From contig DEXK01000011.1 of the NCBI GenBank assembly GCA_002364085.1, positions 490,031 through 554,030 of the forward strand: DNA of 64,000 nucleotides, read 5' to 3'. This document shows positions 1 through 8,969 of this stretch, piece by piece (the first letter of the stretch is position 1; every line of letters starts with the position of its first letter). Position numbers and translations under genes: made by a program. The notes beneath the pieces are model-generated. The model saw only the letters and a list, made by a program, of their open reading frames with translations. It was not told where the DNA came from and did no database searches. The stretch is from Balneolaceae bacterium UBA3186 (lineage in GTDB: Bacteria; Bacteroidota; Rhodothermia; Balneolales; Balneolaceae).

Positions 1-103
1 TTTTCTCAACAGAAACACGAACTCCTACTTCCCCATCACTATATTCGAATAGTTTATTTAGAATAATTTTCGCTTTTAAGTTGAAGTCACTACCTATTTT
101 CAA
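1..103 (-). CDS. Possible 5' end of a divergent gene, cut by window edge
   Basis: On the minus strand an open frame runs from a TTG at 103 to the left edge and encodes about 34 residues (it begins MKIGSDFNLK and includes the acidic stretch EYSDGEVGVRVSVEK). The composition is protein-like, but I do not recognise a family. There is no clear ribosome binding site and an in-frame stop lies four codons upstream, so TTG is the only common start available. Against it, frame 3 of the plus strand is also open here, and a plus-strand terminator-like hairpin lies just to the right. If real, the gene is divergent from the histidine kinase, and the roughly 180 bp between them would hold both promoters. 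Confidence 0.28.
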   Translation of the reverse strand, partial: MKIGSDFNLKAKIILNKLFEYSDGEVGVRVSVEK

Positions 104-107
104 AGCC

Positions 108-139
108 CTGATTTTTCATTTTTCAGAAAATCAGTTTTT
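108..139 (+). terminator. Terminator-like hairpin with T tract
   Basis: The 8-bp arms CTGATTTT (108-115) and AAAATCAG (127-134) are perfectly complementary and are followed by five T residues (135-139). This has the form of a plus-strand intrinsic terminator for a gene ending left of the window or in its first bases. The stem is AT-rich, so its strength is uncertain. Confidence 0.35.
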
Positions 140-281
140 AAGCTTACAATTTTGTTAACTAAATATTATCCTTTCGTTAACTCTTTGTTCTGCCAAAACA
201 AATTTTTCATTATTTATGATATCTTTCTATTCGTATTTTAGAGTTTAAAAGCAGACCTTAGCTTAGAATAAAAATTGGTAC

Positions 282-2393
282 ATGTTTCAAAAACTTACTC
301 TTAGAAATAGAATATTTCTTATTTCTTCTTTATTAATATTGGCTGCTATTGCTCTGATTTGGATATTTATTAAGCCTGAATACCAAGCAAAGATCGTAAA
401 AGAGCGCACTACTATCGTATCTCAACTTCAAGAGTATACATTACGCCAAACTGATAGCACGATCAGAAATTGGCTCAGCTCTACAATCAAACTCTCACAA
501 GATCTGACTGTCGATCCTGCCAATGCTCCGGAATTATCGAATAAAGCGATCAACTATACTCCCGGGTTGATGAGAGTTATTATCGCGGATACTGAAAGCG
601 ATGAAGAAATTGACTTGGTTCGTGGCATTTATAATGATATTGATTTTACCCTTGATCAAATTGACTGGTACCCATCAAGAATTGACGCTACCACAAATAC
701 CGCCTGGATTACTGACCCCAAACAATCAGTTGATTTTTTTATAACTGAAAGAGCTTTTCAAATCGGATCAAATGTATTCAAATTGCGGATGTATTTTAAT
801 TCACAAAATTTGAACAACAGCCTAATCTCCATCCCTCTTGGAGGTTATTACTTTGCAAGTGTTTCAAATTCATTGGGTGAAAGTGTTACCCCTACAAACA
901 ATTTTAAATTCCCGAATGACTTGATCGGAGAAACCAGTTTTTCCGATGAAAAAGTGATTACTGTAGATTCAAAAAACTGGTATATACTTTCTTCCAGATT
1001 TGAAACCATTCCGTTTTGGCATTTAGTTGCTGTTGAAGACACCTTTATTTTAGAACCTGTTGATCAACTAGTTAGGTTTACTTTTTATACCGCATTTGCT
1101 GTATTGTTGCTTATGTTTGGGTTTAGTTGGTACGTAAGTTTACGTGTTAATAAGCCAATTAGGCTTTTACTTGAAGATGTGGAATACCTTGGGAATTTAG
1201 ATTTTGATCACCGCATCAAACAGGTCTCTCTTCCAGAATTTCAGCCCATGCACGATACTCTAGAGAACATAAGAGCTACCCTTAGTCGCTACCAAAAACT
1301 TAATGTTGAGAAGATCATTCTGGAGGAATGGAAGAACAAATATATGGTAACCTATTCAGAAGACCTGATTGGTATTATCGATGAAGATGGTTCTTTTAGT
1401 TTTCTCAACAACCAGTTCATTTCTTTTTTAGAAGATCTGGAACTGAATCCTAAAAACACTTCTCTGGATAAAATTCTGCGCCACCCCAACATAAGGGTTT
1501 CTGAGTCTAACAAATCCGTGCACTATCCTGATCCCTTTACTATAAAAGTAAATCAATCTTCATTAACACATTCTACAAAAGAAGGATCAGAGTACTTTTA
1601 TGACTTTCAGTATCTCTCAATCTTAGATGAAAATAATAAAGAGATTGGAGCCAATGTAATTATACATGATAAGACAGAAGACCGTTTGCTGGATATAAAG
1701 CGTAATGACATGATCAACGTTATTGTACATGAGCTTAAAAATCCAATTACTGGAGTTGTAGGCTTATCAAGGCTAATTATTGAAACGGACAATATGCAGC
1801 CTGAAGAAGCTAAAACACTTATGAAGGAAGTTTTGAATTCAGGCGAACGCATGAATGAGCTGGTAAATCGCTTCTTAGAAGTTCAAAAACTAGAAGCAGG
1901 TAATACAATGCTTAATGTTTCGGAAATTGATGTAAAAGAAGTAATAGGTGAAGTGGTTACATTAACCAAGCCATTATTATCCTCTAAAAATCTTTCCATT
2001 ACACATACTGAAAAAGGACAAAGATTTCGTATTGAAGCTGACAGGGTCTTGGTTTTCGATGCTGTACAAAACTTATTAAGTAATGCAGTTAAATATGGAG
2101 ATCCTGAAAGGGTAATAGAGATAGAACTTCAATCATTAAAAGATGCAGTTTCTATAGCCGTAACAGATCATGGTTACGGTATTAGCATTGAAGACCAAGG
2201 AAAAGTCTTTGAAAAGTTTTTCCGTGTAAAATCTAATCTGAAAGCAGCCAAAGAAAAAGGAACGGGACTTGGGTTGGCGTACGTAAAACAAATTATGCAA
2301 AGGCATAATGGTGATATATCTTTAGAATCTTCTCACGATATCGGTACCAGATTTGTATTAACTTTCCCAAAAAAATATATCCCCGATCAATGA
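282..2393 (+). CDS. Membrane sensor histidine kinase with PAS-like domain
   Basis: This is an inner-membrane two-component sensor kinase of 703 residues. A first membrane helix (about 11-31) and a second (about 263-288) enclose an extracytoplasmic sensor region of about 230 residues. A HAMP-like linker and a PAS-like domain (about 350-470, around YSEDLIGIIDEDGSF) follow. The HisKA box reads VHELKNP, with the phosphorylated His near residue 483. The ATPase domain shows the N box (NLLSNAVKYG), G1 (DHGYGIS), F box (FEKFFR) and G2 (GTGLGLAYV). The core resembles WalK/VicK-type kinases. There is no response regulator next door, so its partner is elsewhere. Its stop codon overlaps the start of the FecR gene by ATGA, so the two are translationally coupled. 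The natural signal is unknown; coupling to envelope proteins suggests a cell-surface cue, which is inference. Confidence 0.93.
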   Translation: MFQKLTLRNRIFLISSLLILAAIALIWIFIKPEYQAKIVKERTTIVSQLQEYTLRQTDSTIRNWLSSTIKLSQDLTVDPANAPELSNKAINYTPGLMRVIIADTESDEEIDLVRGIYNDIDFTLDQIDWYPSRIDATTNTAWITDPKQSVDFFITERAFQIGSNVFKLRMYFNSQNLNNSLISIPLGGYYFASVSNSLGESVTPTNNFKFPNDLIGETSFSDEKVITVDSKNWYILSSRFETIPFWHLVAVEDTFILEPVDQLVRFTFYTAFAVLLLMFGFSWYVSLRVNKPIRLLLEDVEYLGNLDFDHRIKQVSLPEFQPMHDTLENIRATLSRYQKLNVEKIILEEWKNKYMVTYSEDLIGIIDEDGSFSFLNNQFISFLEDLELNPKNTSLDKILRHPNIRVSESNKSVHYPDPFTIKVNQSSLTHSTKEGSEYFYDFQYLSILDENNKEIGANVIIHDKTEDRLLDIKRNDMINVIVHELKNPITGVVGLSRLIIETDNMQPEEAKTLMKEVLNSGERMNELVNRFLEVQKLEAGNTMLNVSEIDVKEVIGEVVTLTKPLLSSKNLSITHTEKGQRFRIEADRVLVFDAVQNLLSNAVKYGDPERVIEIELQSLKDAVSIAVTDHGYGISIEDQGKVFEKFFRVKSNLKAAKEKGTGLGLAYVKQIMQRHNGDISLESSHDIGTRFVLTFPKKYIPDQ

Positions 2394-4147
2394 GATTATT
2401 AGCATCATCTTTTTTGTTATTTTTTGTCTCTTTTGATGTATTTGCTCAAGAACCCATTTCTTTTTCAAGCGATGAACTTCAGGAAATTTCACAAAGATAC
2501 GCCGGAAGTTCTCTTAACTGGCCTGTAGTTGTAAATCTTGCAGATCATGACATTTCGAACAACACCTTTACTCTAAGCAGGGCTGCCCTTTTAAAACTTA
2601 GAAGTTTAACCAACACTACACTCATTTATGAGGATCAACAGAAAAGAGTAAATGAACTTATTAGTGAAGGAGCAACTGTTTTTGCTAAAAACCAGCTGAA
2701 TGATGCAAATCAATTGTTTAAAGAGTACCTGAATCAAGTCCGAAATGGAAACTTGGAAAACGTATTAACTGTAAGTGAACAACTTAAACCCTCGGTCGAC
2801 GCTCTTGAAAGAACTCTTAATCAAAATCGGTTGGTTTCAGTTCAAGCTCAGCTTACTGCTAAAGGTGGCGATGTTGATAAAAGGCTCGGTTTACTTGCTA
2901 GTTGGACAGAAGCCTTTGTAGGAGATCTATTTGAGGAATCGCATGGAGTAAGAACCCGTGAAGAAAGTTATGCAACTTTAGCTTTTACCGATGGTAGCAA
3001 TATTATAGTAAACCCGAATACTACTGCTATTATCAGAAAATCAAGAATAGATAAGCTCGATAAAAGCGCTGATGCAGAAATCACGCTGGTAGAAGGCGGT
3101 TTGCTTTCAAAGCTTTCAGCTGCAGGAAAAGAACGAAGTAAATATGTTTTGAATGCCGGAAATTCTTCAACTGAATTAAATACCCAAAACTTTCTTGCTG
3201 AAAATAACGGTGGAACCGATGTTAAACTTTCCAACTACGACGGTGAGGCTATGGTCTCTGCAAATAATGTAATAGTAACTATCCGAAAAGACGAAGGAAC
3301 TATTATCAGAGGTAATGATGCCCCTCTCCCACCTGTAAAACTTTTACCTGCTCCAGAGTTTCTATCTTCAAAATTAGACACTATTATTTATCAAAACGAT
3401 TTTCTGCTTATTTTTGAAGGTGTAGAAAATGCAGTTCGTTACAGGGTAGAATACAGTTCCTCGTATGACTTCGATGAAAGCGTAACTATTCGGGAAATCA
3501 ACAACCCACGATTATTAATTAACAACCTCGCTTTAGGGACTACTTTTTTAAGAATACAATCTATAGATGAGCTTGAACTGAAAGGGCCTTTTACAGAAAC
3601 TCTTCGAGTTATAAGAAATGAGGATACAAAAGCTCCACCAATATTTGGCGACCAATTTAGGAAAAGTATTTATTTCGTAAGGTCAAACTCGGTTGAAATT
3701 TCAGGAGTAACTGAACCTGATGCTGTTGTTACTATAAATGCAAAACCCGTTAAGGTTTCAAATTCAGGTACATTTACAGATAACATTTCAATGCAATCAA
3801 TAGATGAAATTGTAATAGTTACATCCACGGATGGCTCTCAAAATACATCTCGTAAAGAACTTAGAGTTGTTCAATTAACCGAAGATTATCTCTTTAATGT
3901 TAAACTTGGTGGCGTTGATATAAAAGATGAAATATCAGCTTCAAATACAGAAAAAACAATAACGGGACGTGCTTTCCCGGAGATGGAAGTAGAGCTTAAA
4001 AACGGAGAAACTGTAAAAACTGTTAAAACAGATTCTCAAGGCAGATGGGGTGTAACAATGAACGTGCAACAAGGCAAACTTTCCATTACATTTAAGGCAA
4101 ATCAAACAGGCATAGAAACATTGACCAAATCTTATACGGTTAAGTAA
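2390..4147 (+). CDS. Secreted FecR-domain protein
   Basis: A 585-residue exported protein with a signal peptide (hydrophobic core 3-18, cleavage after VFAQ). The N-terminal 150 residues are helical and acidic. A FecR-type domain (about 180-300) carries the usual pattern of YATLAFTDGSNIIVNPNT followed by a strand-rich stretch ending in EGGLLSKL. C-terminal Ig/fibronectin-like segments follow (about 325-405 and 420-585, including a GVTEPDAVVTINAKPV motif of Big/CarboxypepD-like folds). Classic FecR passes a signal from a TonB receptor to an ECF sigma factor, but no sigma factor is present here and the FecR domain is fully outside the membrane. Many FCB proteins use this domain as a peptidoglycan- or surface-associated module. 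It sits between the kinase (4-base overlap) and the PKD protein (16-base gap), so all three are probably co-expressed. Function beyond the envelope location is not established. Confidence 0.8.
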   Translation: MRLLASSFLLFFVSFDVFAQEPISFSSDELQEISQRYAGSSLNWPVVVNLADHDISNNTFTLSRAALLKLRSLTNTTLIYEDQQKRVNELISEGATVFAKNQLNDANQLFKEYLNQVRNGNLENVLTVSEQLKPSVDALERTLNQNRLVSVQAQLTAKGGDVDKRLGLLASWTEAFVGDLFEESHGVRTREESYATLAFTDGSNIIVNPNTTAIIRKSRIDKLDKSADAEITLVEGGLLSKLSAAGKERSKYVLNAGNSSTELNTQNFLAENNGGTDVKLSNYDGEAMVSANNVIVTIRKDEGTIIRGNDAPLPPVKLLPAPEFLSSKLDTIIYQNDFLLIFEGVENAVRYRVEYSSSYDFDESVTIREINNPRLLINNLALGTTFLRIQSIDELELKGPFTETLRVIRNEDTKAPPIFGDQFRKSIYFVRSNSVEISGVTEPDAVVTINAKPVKVSNSGTFTDNISMQSIDEIVIVTSTDGSQNTSRKELRVVQLTEDYLFNVKLGGVDIKDEISASNTEKTITGRAFPEMEVELKNGETVKTVKTDSQGRWGVTMNVQQGKLSITFKANQTGIETLTKSYTVK

Positions 4148-4163
4148 ATTCGATCGGGTTATT

Positions 4164-7100
4164 ATGATAAAACGACTAACACTCGTTCTTACTTTTTTAT
4201 TGATCTCGCTTCCTGTTTTTGCTCAAGAAGTATACCTGTCCATATCAGGTAAAAGCTCCTCTATTATAAGTGGCGACAGTCGTCATCAATATGATATTTG
4301 GATCAAGCCTGTTGAAACTGCTCAAAACGGTAAAATAGAAATATTTGATGCCGGTTTAGGTGGCTCTGTGGATATTGTTACCCAAAACGGAGCTAATACA
4401 TCCACTTCTTTTTCTCTTTATTCTTTTGATGATCTATACAGCATTGAAAATGGATCACTTATTTCAAAAGGTAGCACTGCAAACACAATAACTCAGCTTA
4501 CCACACAGAACGAAGAACGATTTAAAAACAGATGGGTTGCTCTATCTGACGTGAACAACGCAAATGAAAACGGCTATATAATTCGGGTTACTTCTGATAA
4601 CGGAGATGATGTAAACAGTTTCAATTTCCGGGTAACTTCACCCGAAGGACAGGTTCTGACAGGTAGAAATTGGAAACTCATTGGAATTGACCTTTCGATC
4701 GGACTTTTCAACTCTCAAAGAGAGTCTTTATTTCAATTAAAGCCATACTTTTTAAACGGATCATCTGATTCACCCCGACTTGTTGCAAGCGGACAGGAAG
4801 ATTCCAGAGTACGGAAAATGGATTCTTTCGGAGAAGTATTTGAATTATCCAGATCAGGCATCCCTGCATCAAAATATGGAATGCAAAATAATTGGGGTCT
4901 TACCATAACCGGTTCATCAGAGCGCATAAATACATTAACAGTTTATGGTTTTAATTCACCTGTGCTTTGGCTTTTAGAACCTTTTGTAAGTGATAATAAT
5001 CGAAAACCAAATCTGGCAATAAATGAAATTCCAACGCAACAGTGTGTTGAAAAATCATTTGAATTAGCCGGAAATGACTTTAGTAGCACTGAGATCAGTA
5101 ATTCCAGATGGATACTCGATAATCAACAAGTTGCATCTGGAAAAACTCCTACCATTTCATCTGATACACCGGGTGAAATAAATTATACCGTTCTGGTTCC
5201 TAACCAAAGATCCCTGTTTCCTGAATATTGGACTTACACTAAAGCTGTTTTTATAAATTCCCCACCGGTTGCAAGAATATCTGTTCCTAAAAGAGTGATC
5301 TCCCCAACCGAAACAATTCTGTTAGGCGGTTCAAATTCTTATGATATTGAAGGGAAACCACTTACATATCAATGGTTTGTAAATGGTTCACCCAGAAGTA
5401 ATGGGGCATCTTTCCGTTTTTCGAGCACTATTTCTGGCACGTATAATGTCACTTTAAGAGTCTCAGACGGAGGTTCGAATCCCAGTTGTGCTATTGATGA
5501 GCGTCAAGTACAAATACGCGTTAACACTCAACCCTATGCCGAGTTAAGCGTTCCTTCTTTAATTGGAACTAACGAAAGCATACAAGCTACGGTAAGCAAA
5601 CAAACAGATGCTGATAATGATTCTCTTACCTTTTCATGGAGAGGAGAAGGTATCACCGGTTCTGCAAACGGAAAGACTGTTACCATTAATCATACCAACC
5701 CCGGAACCTATACTTTAGTACTTACTCTGAATGATGGAACTGGTTCTAGTAATGGACTGTACTCCATTTCGAAAAGATATGAGGTAAATGCACCGCCTGT
5801 TCCTACATTTTCTTTAAGAGAAAAAGCAGCGCCCGGAGAACGCCTTACATTCGACGCTACTACTTCATCCGGAAGCAACAATACAGCCTTATCGTATAAA
5901 TGGTTTGTAAATGACAATCTAATTGCATCAGAAGCAGTTACCGATTTTCAATTTTCTGACCCGGGAGTTTACAGAGTAAAACTTGTTGTAGATGATGGCA
6001 GAGGGGTTTCTAACTCTGTGCAAGAGCTGGTAAAAACAGTTCGTATTAACACTCCTCCACTTCCGGTTATTACAGCCGCAAAAGTTACTTCAAATTCTAA
6101 AGTTACTTTTTCAGCCGAGCAAAGTAGTGACCCTGAATCAACATTGAATACATTTACTTGGGATTTTGGTGATGGAAATACCGGATCGGGCCCAAGAGTA
6201 CAACATACTTATACGAAAACAGGCGAATATAGAGTAACGTTACAAGTAAATGATGGTGAAGGATTACCAAACAGCTCCCGAACTACCGAACATATTTTAC
6301 TAATTAATGAATATCCAACTGCTGATTTCACTGCTCCAGTTGTTGTTGCTCCCGGAGAAGAATTCACCTTAGATGGATCTGCCAGTTCTGATAGTGATGG
6401 ACTTATTACCAGTTATGAATGGTATAACGAAGGTGAACTTATCGGAACAGGAAGTAGAATAACTACCAGTTTAAGCAAAACAGGAAATGCAAATATATCC
6501 CTGAAGGTTAAAGATGATTCAGGGTATGAGTTGGCTGAAGGAATAAAAACCAAAAGAATTCGAGTAAACACTCCTCCTACTGCTGTTTGGGTTTCAGATG
6601 TTGATTATATAGCACCAAACAAAGGAATAAGGTTTTCCGGTGCTGAATCTTTTGATCTTGACGGAAGTATTTCGCGCTATATTTGGGAATTCAGCGATGG
6701 CGTTACACTTCGGGGTCGCGTTATTCAGCGAACATTCCGTGAAAGTGGTACTAAATCGTTTACACTTACAGTTATCGACAATGATAATTTATCTAACTCC
6801 AGTTCATCCATTTCCGGAGAATTAAAAGTAAATCATCAACCACTTATTGTTACAGAAACAGTACTGCGTTCTAATTCTCTATCAGTAAAACTTGACGCCA
6901 CCTCCAGTTATGATCTTGATAATAACCCACTCAAATTTGAGTGGACATTACCGGACGGTACAAAGAGAAATGAATCTTCATTTTCTTGGCAAGCCAATGA
7001 GCCCGGAGTACATTTTATAGGCCTTACTGTTGATGATGGACTAGGGCTGGAAAACAGTGTTGCTAAAGAATCTATCAGGGTTCTTATAAACAGACCGGTA

Positions 7101-8882
7101 AAAGCTGTTGTTGCATCACAAATCGCTTCTTGTACAGGACAAACGGTATTATTTAACAGTTCACAAAGTTTTGATCCGGATGGAGACCCTTTCAGTGTAA
7201 ACTGGAATTTTGGAAACGGAGCTTCGTCTGACCAGGCTAATCCTTCTTATGTGTACGAAAAACCGGGTATCTATGAAGCCAAACTTACTCTAAATGATGG
7301 TTTTACCGACGAGCAAACTGTAGCTACTATTCCTGTAATTATTGAAGGCTCACCTGTGGCTAAGCTAAACTTGTCTGATACGACTATTTGTGTGAACAAC
7401 AGAGTTCGTTTTGATGGTTCATCTAGTACTGATCCTTCTGGTTCTCTCCCTTCTTTTAGTTGGGATATGGGTGATGGAATGTCTAAACCGGGCGCCGTGA
7501 TCGATCATTTGTTTACTGTTCCGGGAGTGTATACTGTTACACTAACCGTAGAAGGATCCGGATCTGGACGTTGCAGCAACATAAGTCAAGCAACAGCTAC
7601 AGTAACAGTTGTTGAAGGCCCTGAAGCAGTATTTGAACTTCCTGAATATACAGTTCCAGGACAAGCAGTGACTCTAGACGGAACAAATTCTACAGCTGAA
7701 GGTGGCTTCAAATCTGCACGATGGGTAATTGACTCAGAAAATGGTCAGGAAGTTGTTGAAGGGCTAACATCCAGTTACACCTTTAATGAACCCGGAGAAT
7801 ATTTAGTAAGTCTGGAACTAGCCACCAATTCTGAAACAAATTGTAATACCGTTAGCTTAACGAAGAGCATTAAAGTGAATGCAAAACCGGTTATAACCTG
7901 GAATTTACCTGCAAATATAGCCGCAGGAACTGATCTGAAACTAGACGGTTTAAGTTCCAAAGATCCTGATGGGTACATCAAATCTTATAAATGGTATCTG
8001 GATGGAGAACTGATCAGTGAAAATGGTGCTGAAATTATTAAAGCTATTCAGCCGGGCGAGCATACCGTTAAGTTGGAAATTGCTGATAATACCACTGCTG
8101 TAAATAATACTTCATCGATGGAAAAATCATTTTTTGCGAACAGTAAACCATCACCGGTTATTATTGCTCCTGAATCAGTATTTCTAAATCAAACAGTTAG
8201 TTACAGATCTGCTTCCACAACAGACAGAGATCAGGATGTTCTAACATCAACATGGAAGCTGGATGGAAATATAATTGCAAGCCCTACTTTTGAGGTTACA
8301 AATCAAAATGGGCATAAGCTGGTACTCATACAAAACGATAACAGAGGTCTTTCTAATTCTGTTGACAGTGCTGTAATTCGCGTAACTCCAAAGCAATTTC
8401 CTACTGCATCACCTGATTTACCTAAATTGATAGCGGTTGGTGGAGCAATTACTTTAGCTGATATTAGAATGGGCAATCCATGGAGATTCAAAAACCAGGG
8501 ACGATTCGAACTTACATGGTCGGCCACAACTTCCGGAACCCGACCTTTGACATTATCTTATGTTTTGGATGGAACTGAACTTGTTTCTCAGGAATTCTCA
8601 GTACAGGTTATTCCTCGACTCAACTTTACTGAAACTCCTGAAACCAAAACAGTAGATTGGAACCCTGCAAATCCTTCTTTAATACTTAAGGCACCTTCTG
8701 TTAACCGCGAAGACTCCGACGTTATCTACACTTGGAAACAAAGAGGTAACACCATTGGAACTGGTAAACAAATTGGAGTTCAATTGGTTAAAGGAGAAAA
8801 TAGATTTACCGTTCAGGTTGCAGACCAAAGGGTTGCAAGATCGAGCCCAATAAGCATAGATGTAGTAATTATTGCGGAATAG
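4164..8882 (+). CDS. Giant secreted multi-PKD-domain protein
   Basis: A 1572-residue exported protein with a clear signal peptide (hydrophobic 5-17, cleavage near PVFAQ). The first 280 residues form a distinct non-repeat domain. From about residue 285 onward there is a string of roughly a dozen PKD-type Ig-like repeats, each about 85-95 residues. They are recognisable by phrases such as SSYDLDGNPLKFEW, WDFGDGNTGSGP and HTYTKTGEYRVTLQVNDG. The last 150 residues are a less regular beta domain. PKD strings act as stalks or adhesion modules at cell surfaces; no enzymatic domain is visible. Unlike the large proteins of the starch locus, there is no YPNPFNPST sorting domain at the C-terminus, so the export route past the outer membrane is unclear. 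It is the last gene of the kinase-FecR-PKD operon. Confidence 0.85.
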   Translation: MIKRLTLVLTFLLISLPVFAQEVYLSISGKSSSIISGDSRHQYDIWIKPVETAQNGKIEIFDAGLGGSVDIVTQNGANTSTSFSLYSFDDLYSIENGSLISKGSTANTITQLTTQNEERFKNRWVALSDVNNANENGYIIRVTSDNGDDVNSFNFRVTSPEGQVLTGRNWKLIGIDLSIGLFNSQRESLFQLKPYFLNGSSDSPRLVASGQEDSRVRKMDSFGEVFELSRSGIPASKYGMQNNWGLTITGSSERINTLTVYGFNSPVLWLLEPFVSDNNRKPNLAINEIPTQQCVEKSFELAGNDFSSTEISNSRWILDNQQVASGKTPTISSDTPGEINYTVLVPNQRSLFPEYWTYTKAVFINSPPVARISVPKRVISPTETILLGGSNSYDIEGKPLTYQWFVNGSPRSNGASFRFSSTISGTYNVTLRVSDGGSNPSCAIDERQVQIRVNTQPYAELSVPSLIGTNESIQATVSKQTDADNDSLTFSWRGEGITGSANGKTVTINHTNPGTYTLVLTLNDGTGSSNGLYSISKRYEVNAPPVPTFSLREKAAPGERLTFDATTSSGSNNTALSYKWFVNDNLIASEAVTDFQFSDPGVYRVKLVVDDGRGVSNSVQELVKTVRINTPPLPVITAAKVTSNSKVTFSAEQSSDPESTLNTFTWDFGDGNTGSGPRVQHTYTKTGEYRVTLQVNDGEGLPNSSRTTEHILLINEYPTADFTAPVVVAPGEEFTLDGSASSDSDGLITSYEWYNEGELIGTGSRITTSLSKTGNANISLKVKDDSGYELAEGIKTKRIRVNTPPTAVWVSDVDYIAPNKGIRFSGAESFDLDGSISRYIWEFSDGVTLRGRVIQRTFRESGTKSFTLTVIDNDNLSNSSSSISGELKVNHQPLIVTETVLRSNSLSVKLDATSSYDLDNNPLKFEWTLPDGTKRNESSFSWQANEPGVHFIGLTVDDGLGLENSVAKESIRVLINRPVKAVVASQIASCTGQTVLFNSSQSFDPDGDPFSVNWNFGNGASSDQANPSYVYEKPGIYEAKLTLNDGFTDEQTVATIPVIIEGSPVAKLNLSDTTICVNNRVRFDGSSSTDPSGSLPSFSWDMGDGMSKPGAVIDHLFTVPGVYTVTLTVEGSGSGRCSNISQATATVTVVEGPEAVFELPEYTVPGQAVTLDGTNSTAEGGFKSARWVIDSENGQEVVEGLTSSYTFNEPGEYLVSLELATNSETNCNTVSLTKSIKVNAKPVITWNLPANIAAGTDLKLDGLSSKDPDGYIKSYKWYLDGELISENGAEIIKAIQPGEHTVKLEIADNTTAVNNTSSMEKSFFANSKPSPVIIAPESVFLNQTVSYRSASTTDRDQDVLTSTWKLDGNIIASPTFEVTNQNGHKLVLIQNDNRGLSNSVDSAVIRVTPKQFPTASPDLPKLIAVGGAITLADIRMGNPWRFKNQGRFELTWSATTSGTRPLTLSYVLDGTELVSQEFSVQVIPRLNFTETPETKTVDWNPANPSLILKAPSVNREDSDVIYTWKQRGNTIGTGKQIGVQLVKGENRFTVQVADQRVARSSPISIDVVIIAE

Positions 8883-8969
8883 GAATTGACCCGAACTATC
8901 TCCCAACCTTTCATTTCAAACAAAAACACAGTAGTTTAGTTTGTTAATTAATTACAAAAAAATGCTCTT

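Noticed and set aside
2390..4147. Classic Fec-type signalling (sigma factor/anti-sigma/TonB receptor)
   Set aside because: No ECF sigma factor is in the window, the FecR domain is on an exported protein without a membrane helix after the signal peptide, and the TonB receptor is 46 kb away in another operon.
5464..5490. A tRNA T-loop-like string (GGTTCGAATCCC)
   Set aside because: It lies inside the PKD-repeat gene in frame, without acceptor, D or anticodon arms around it.
4164..8882. CRISPR-like or DNA-level repeats within the PKD gene
   Set aside because: The repetition is at protein level (PKD domains); the DNA copies are diverged and have no uniform repeat/spacer structure.
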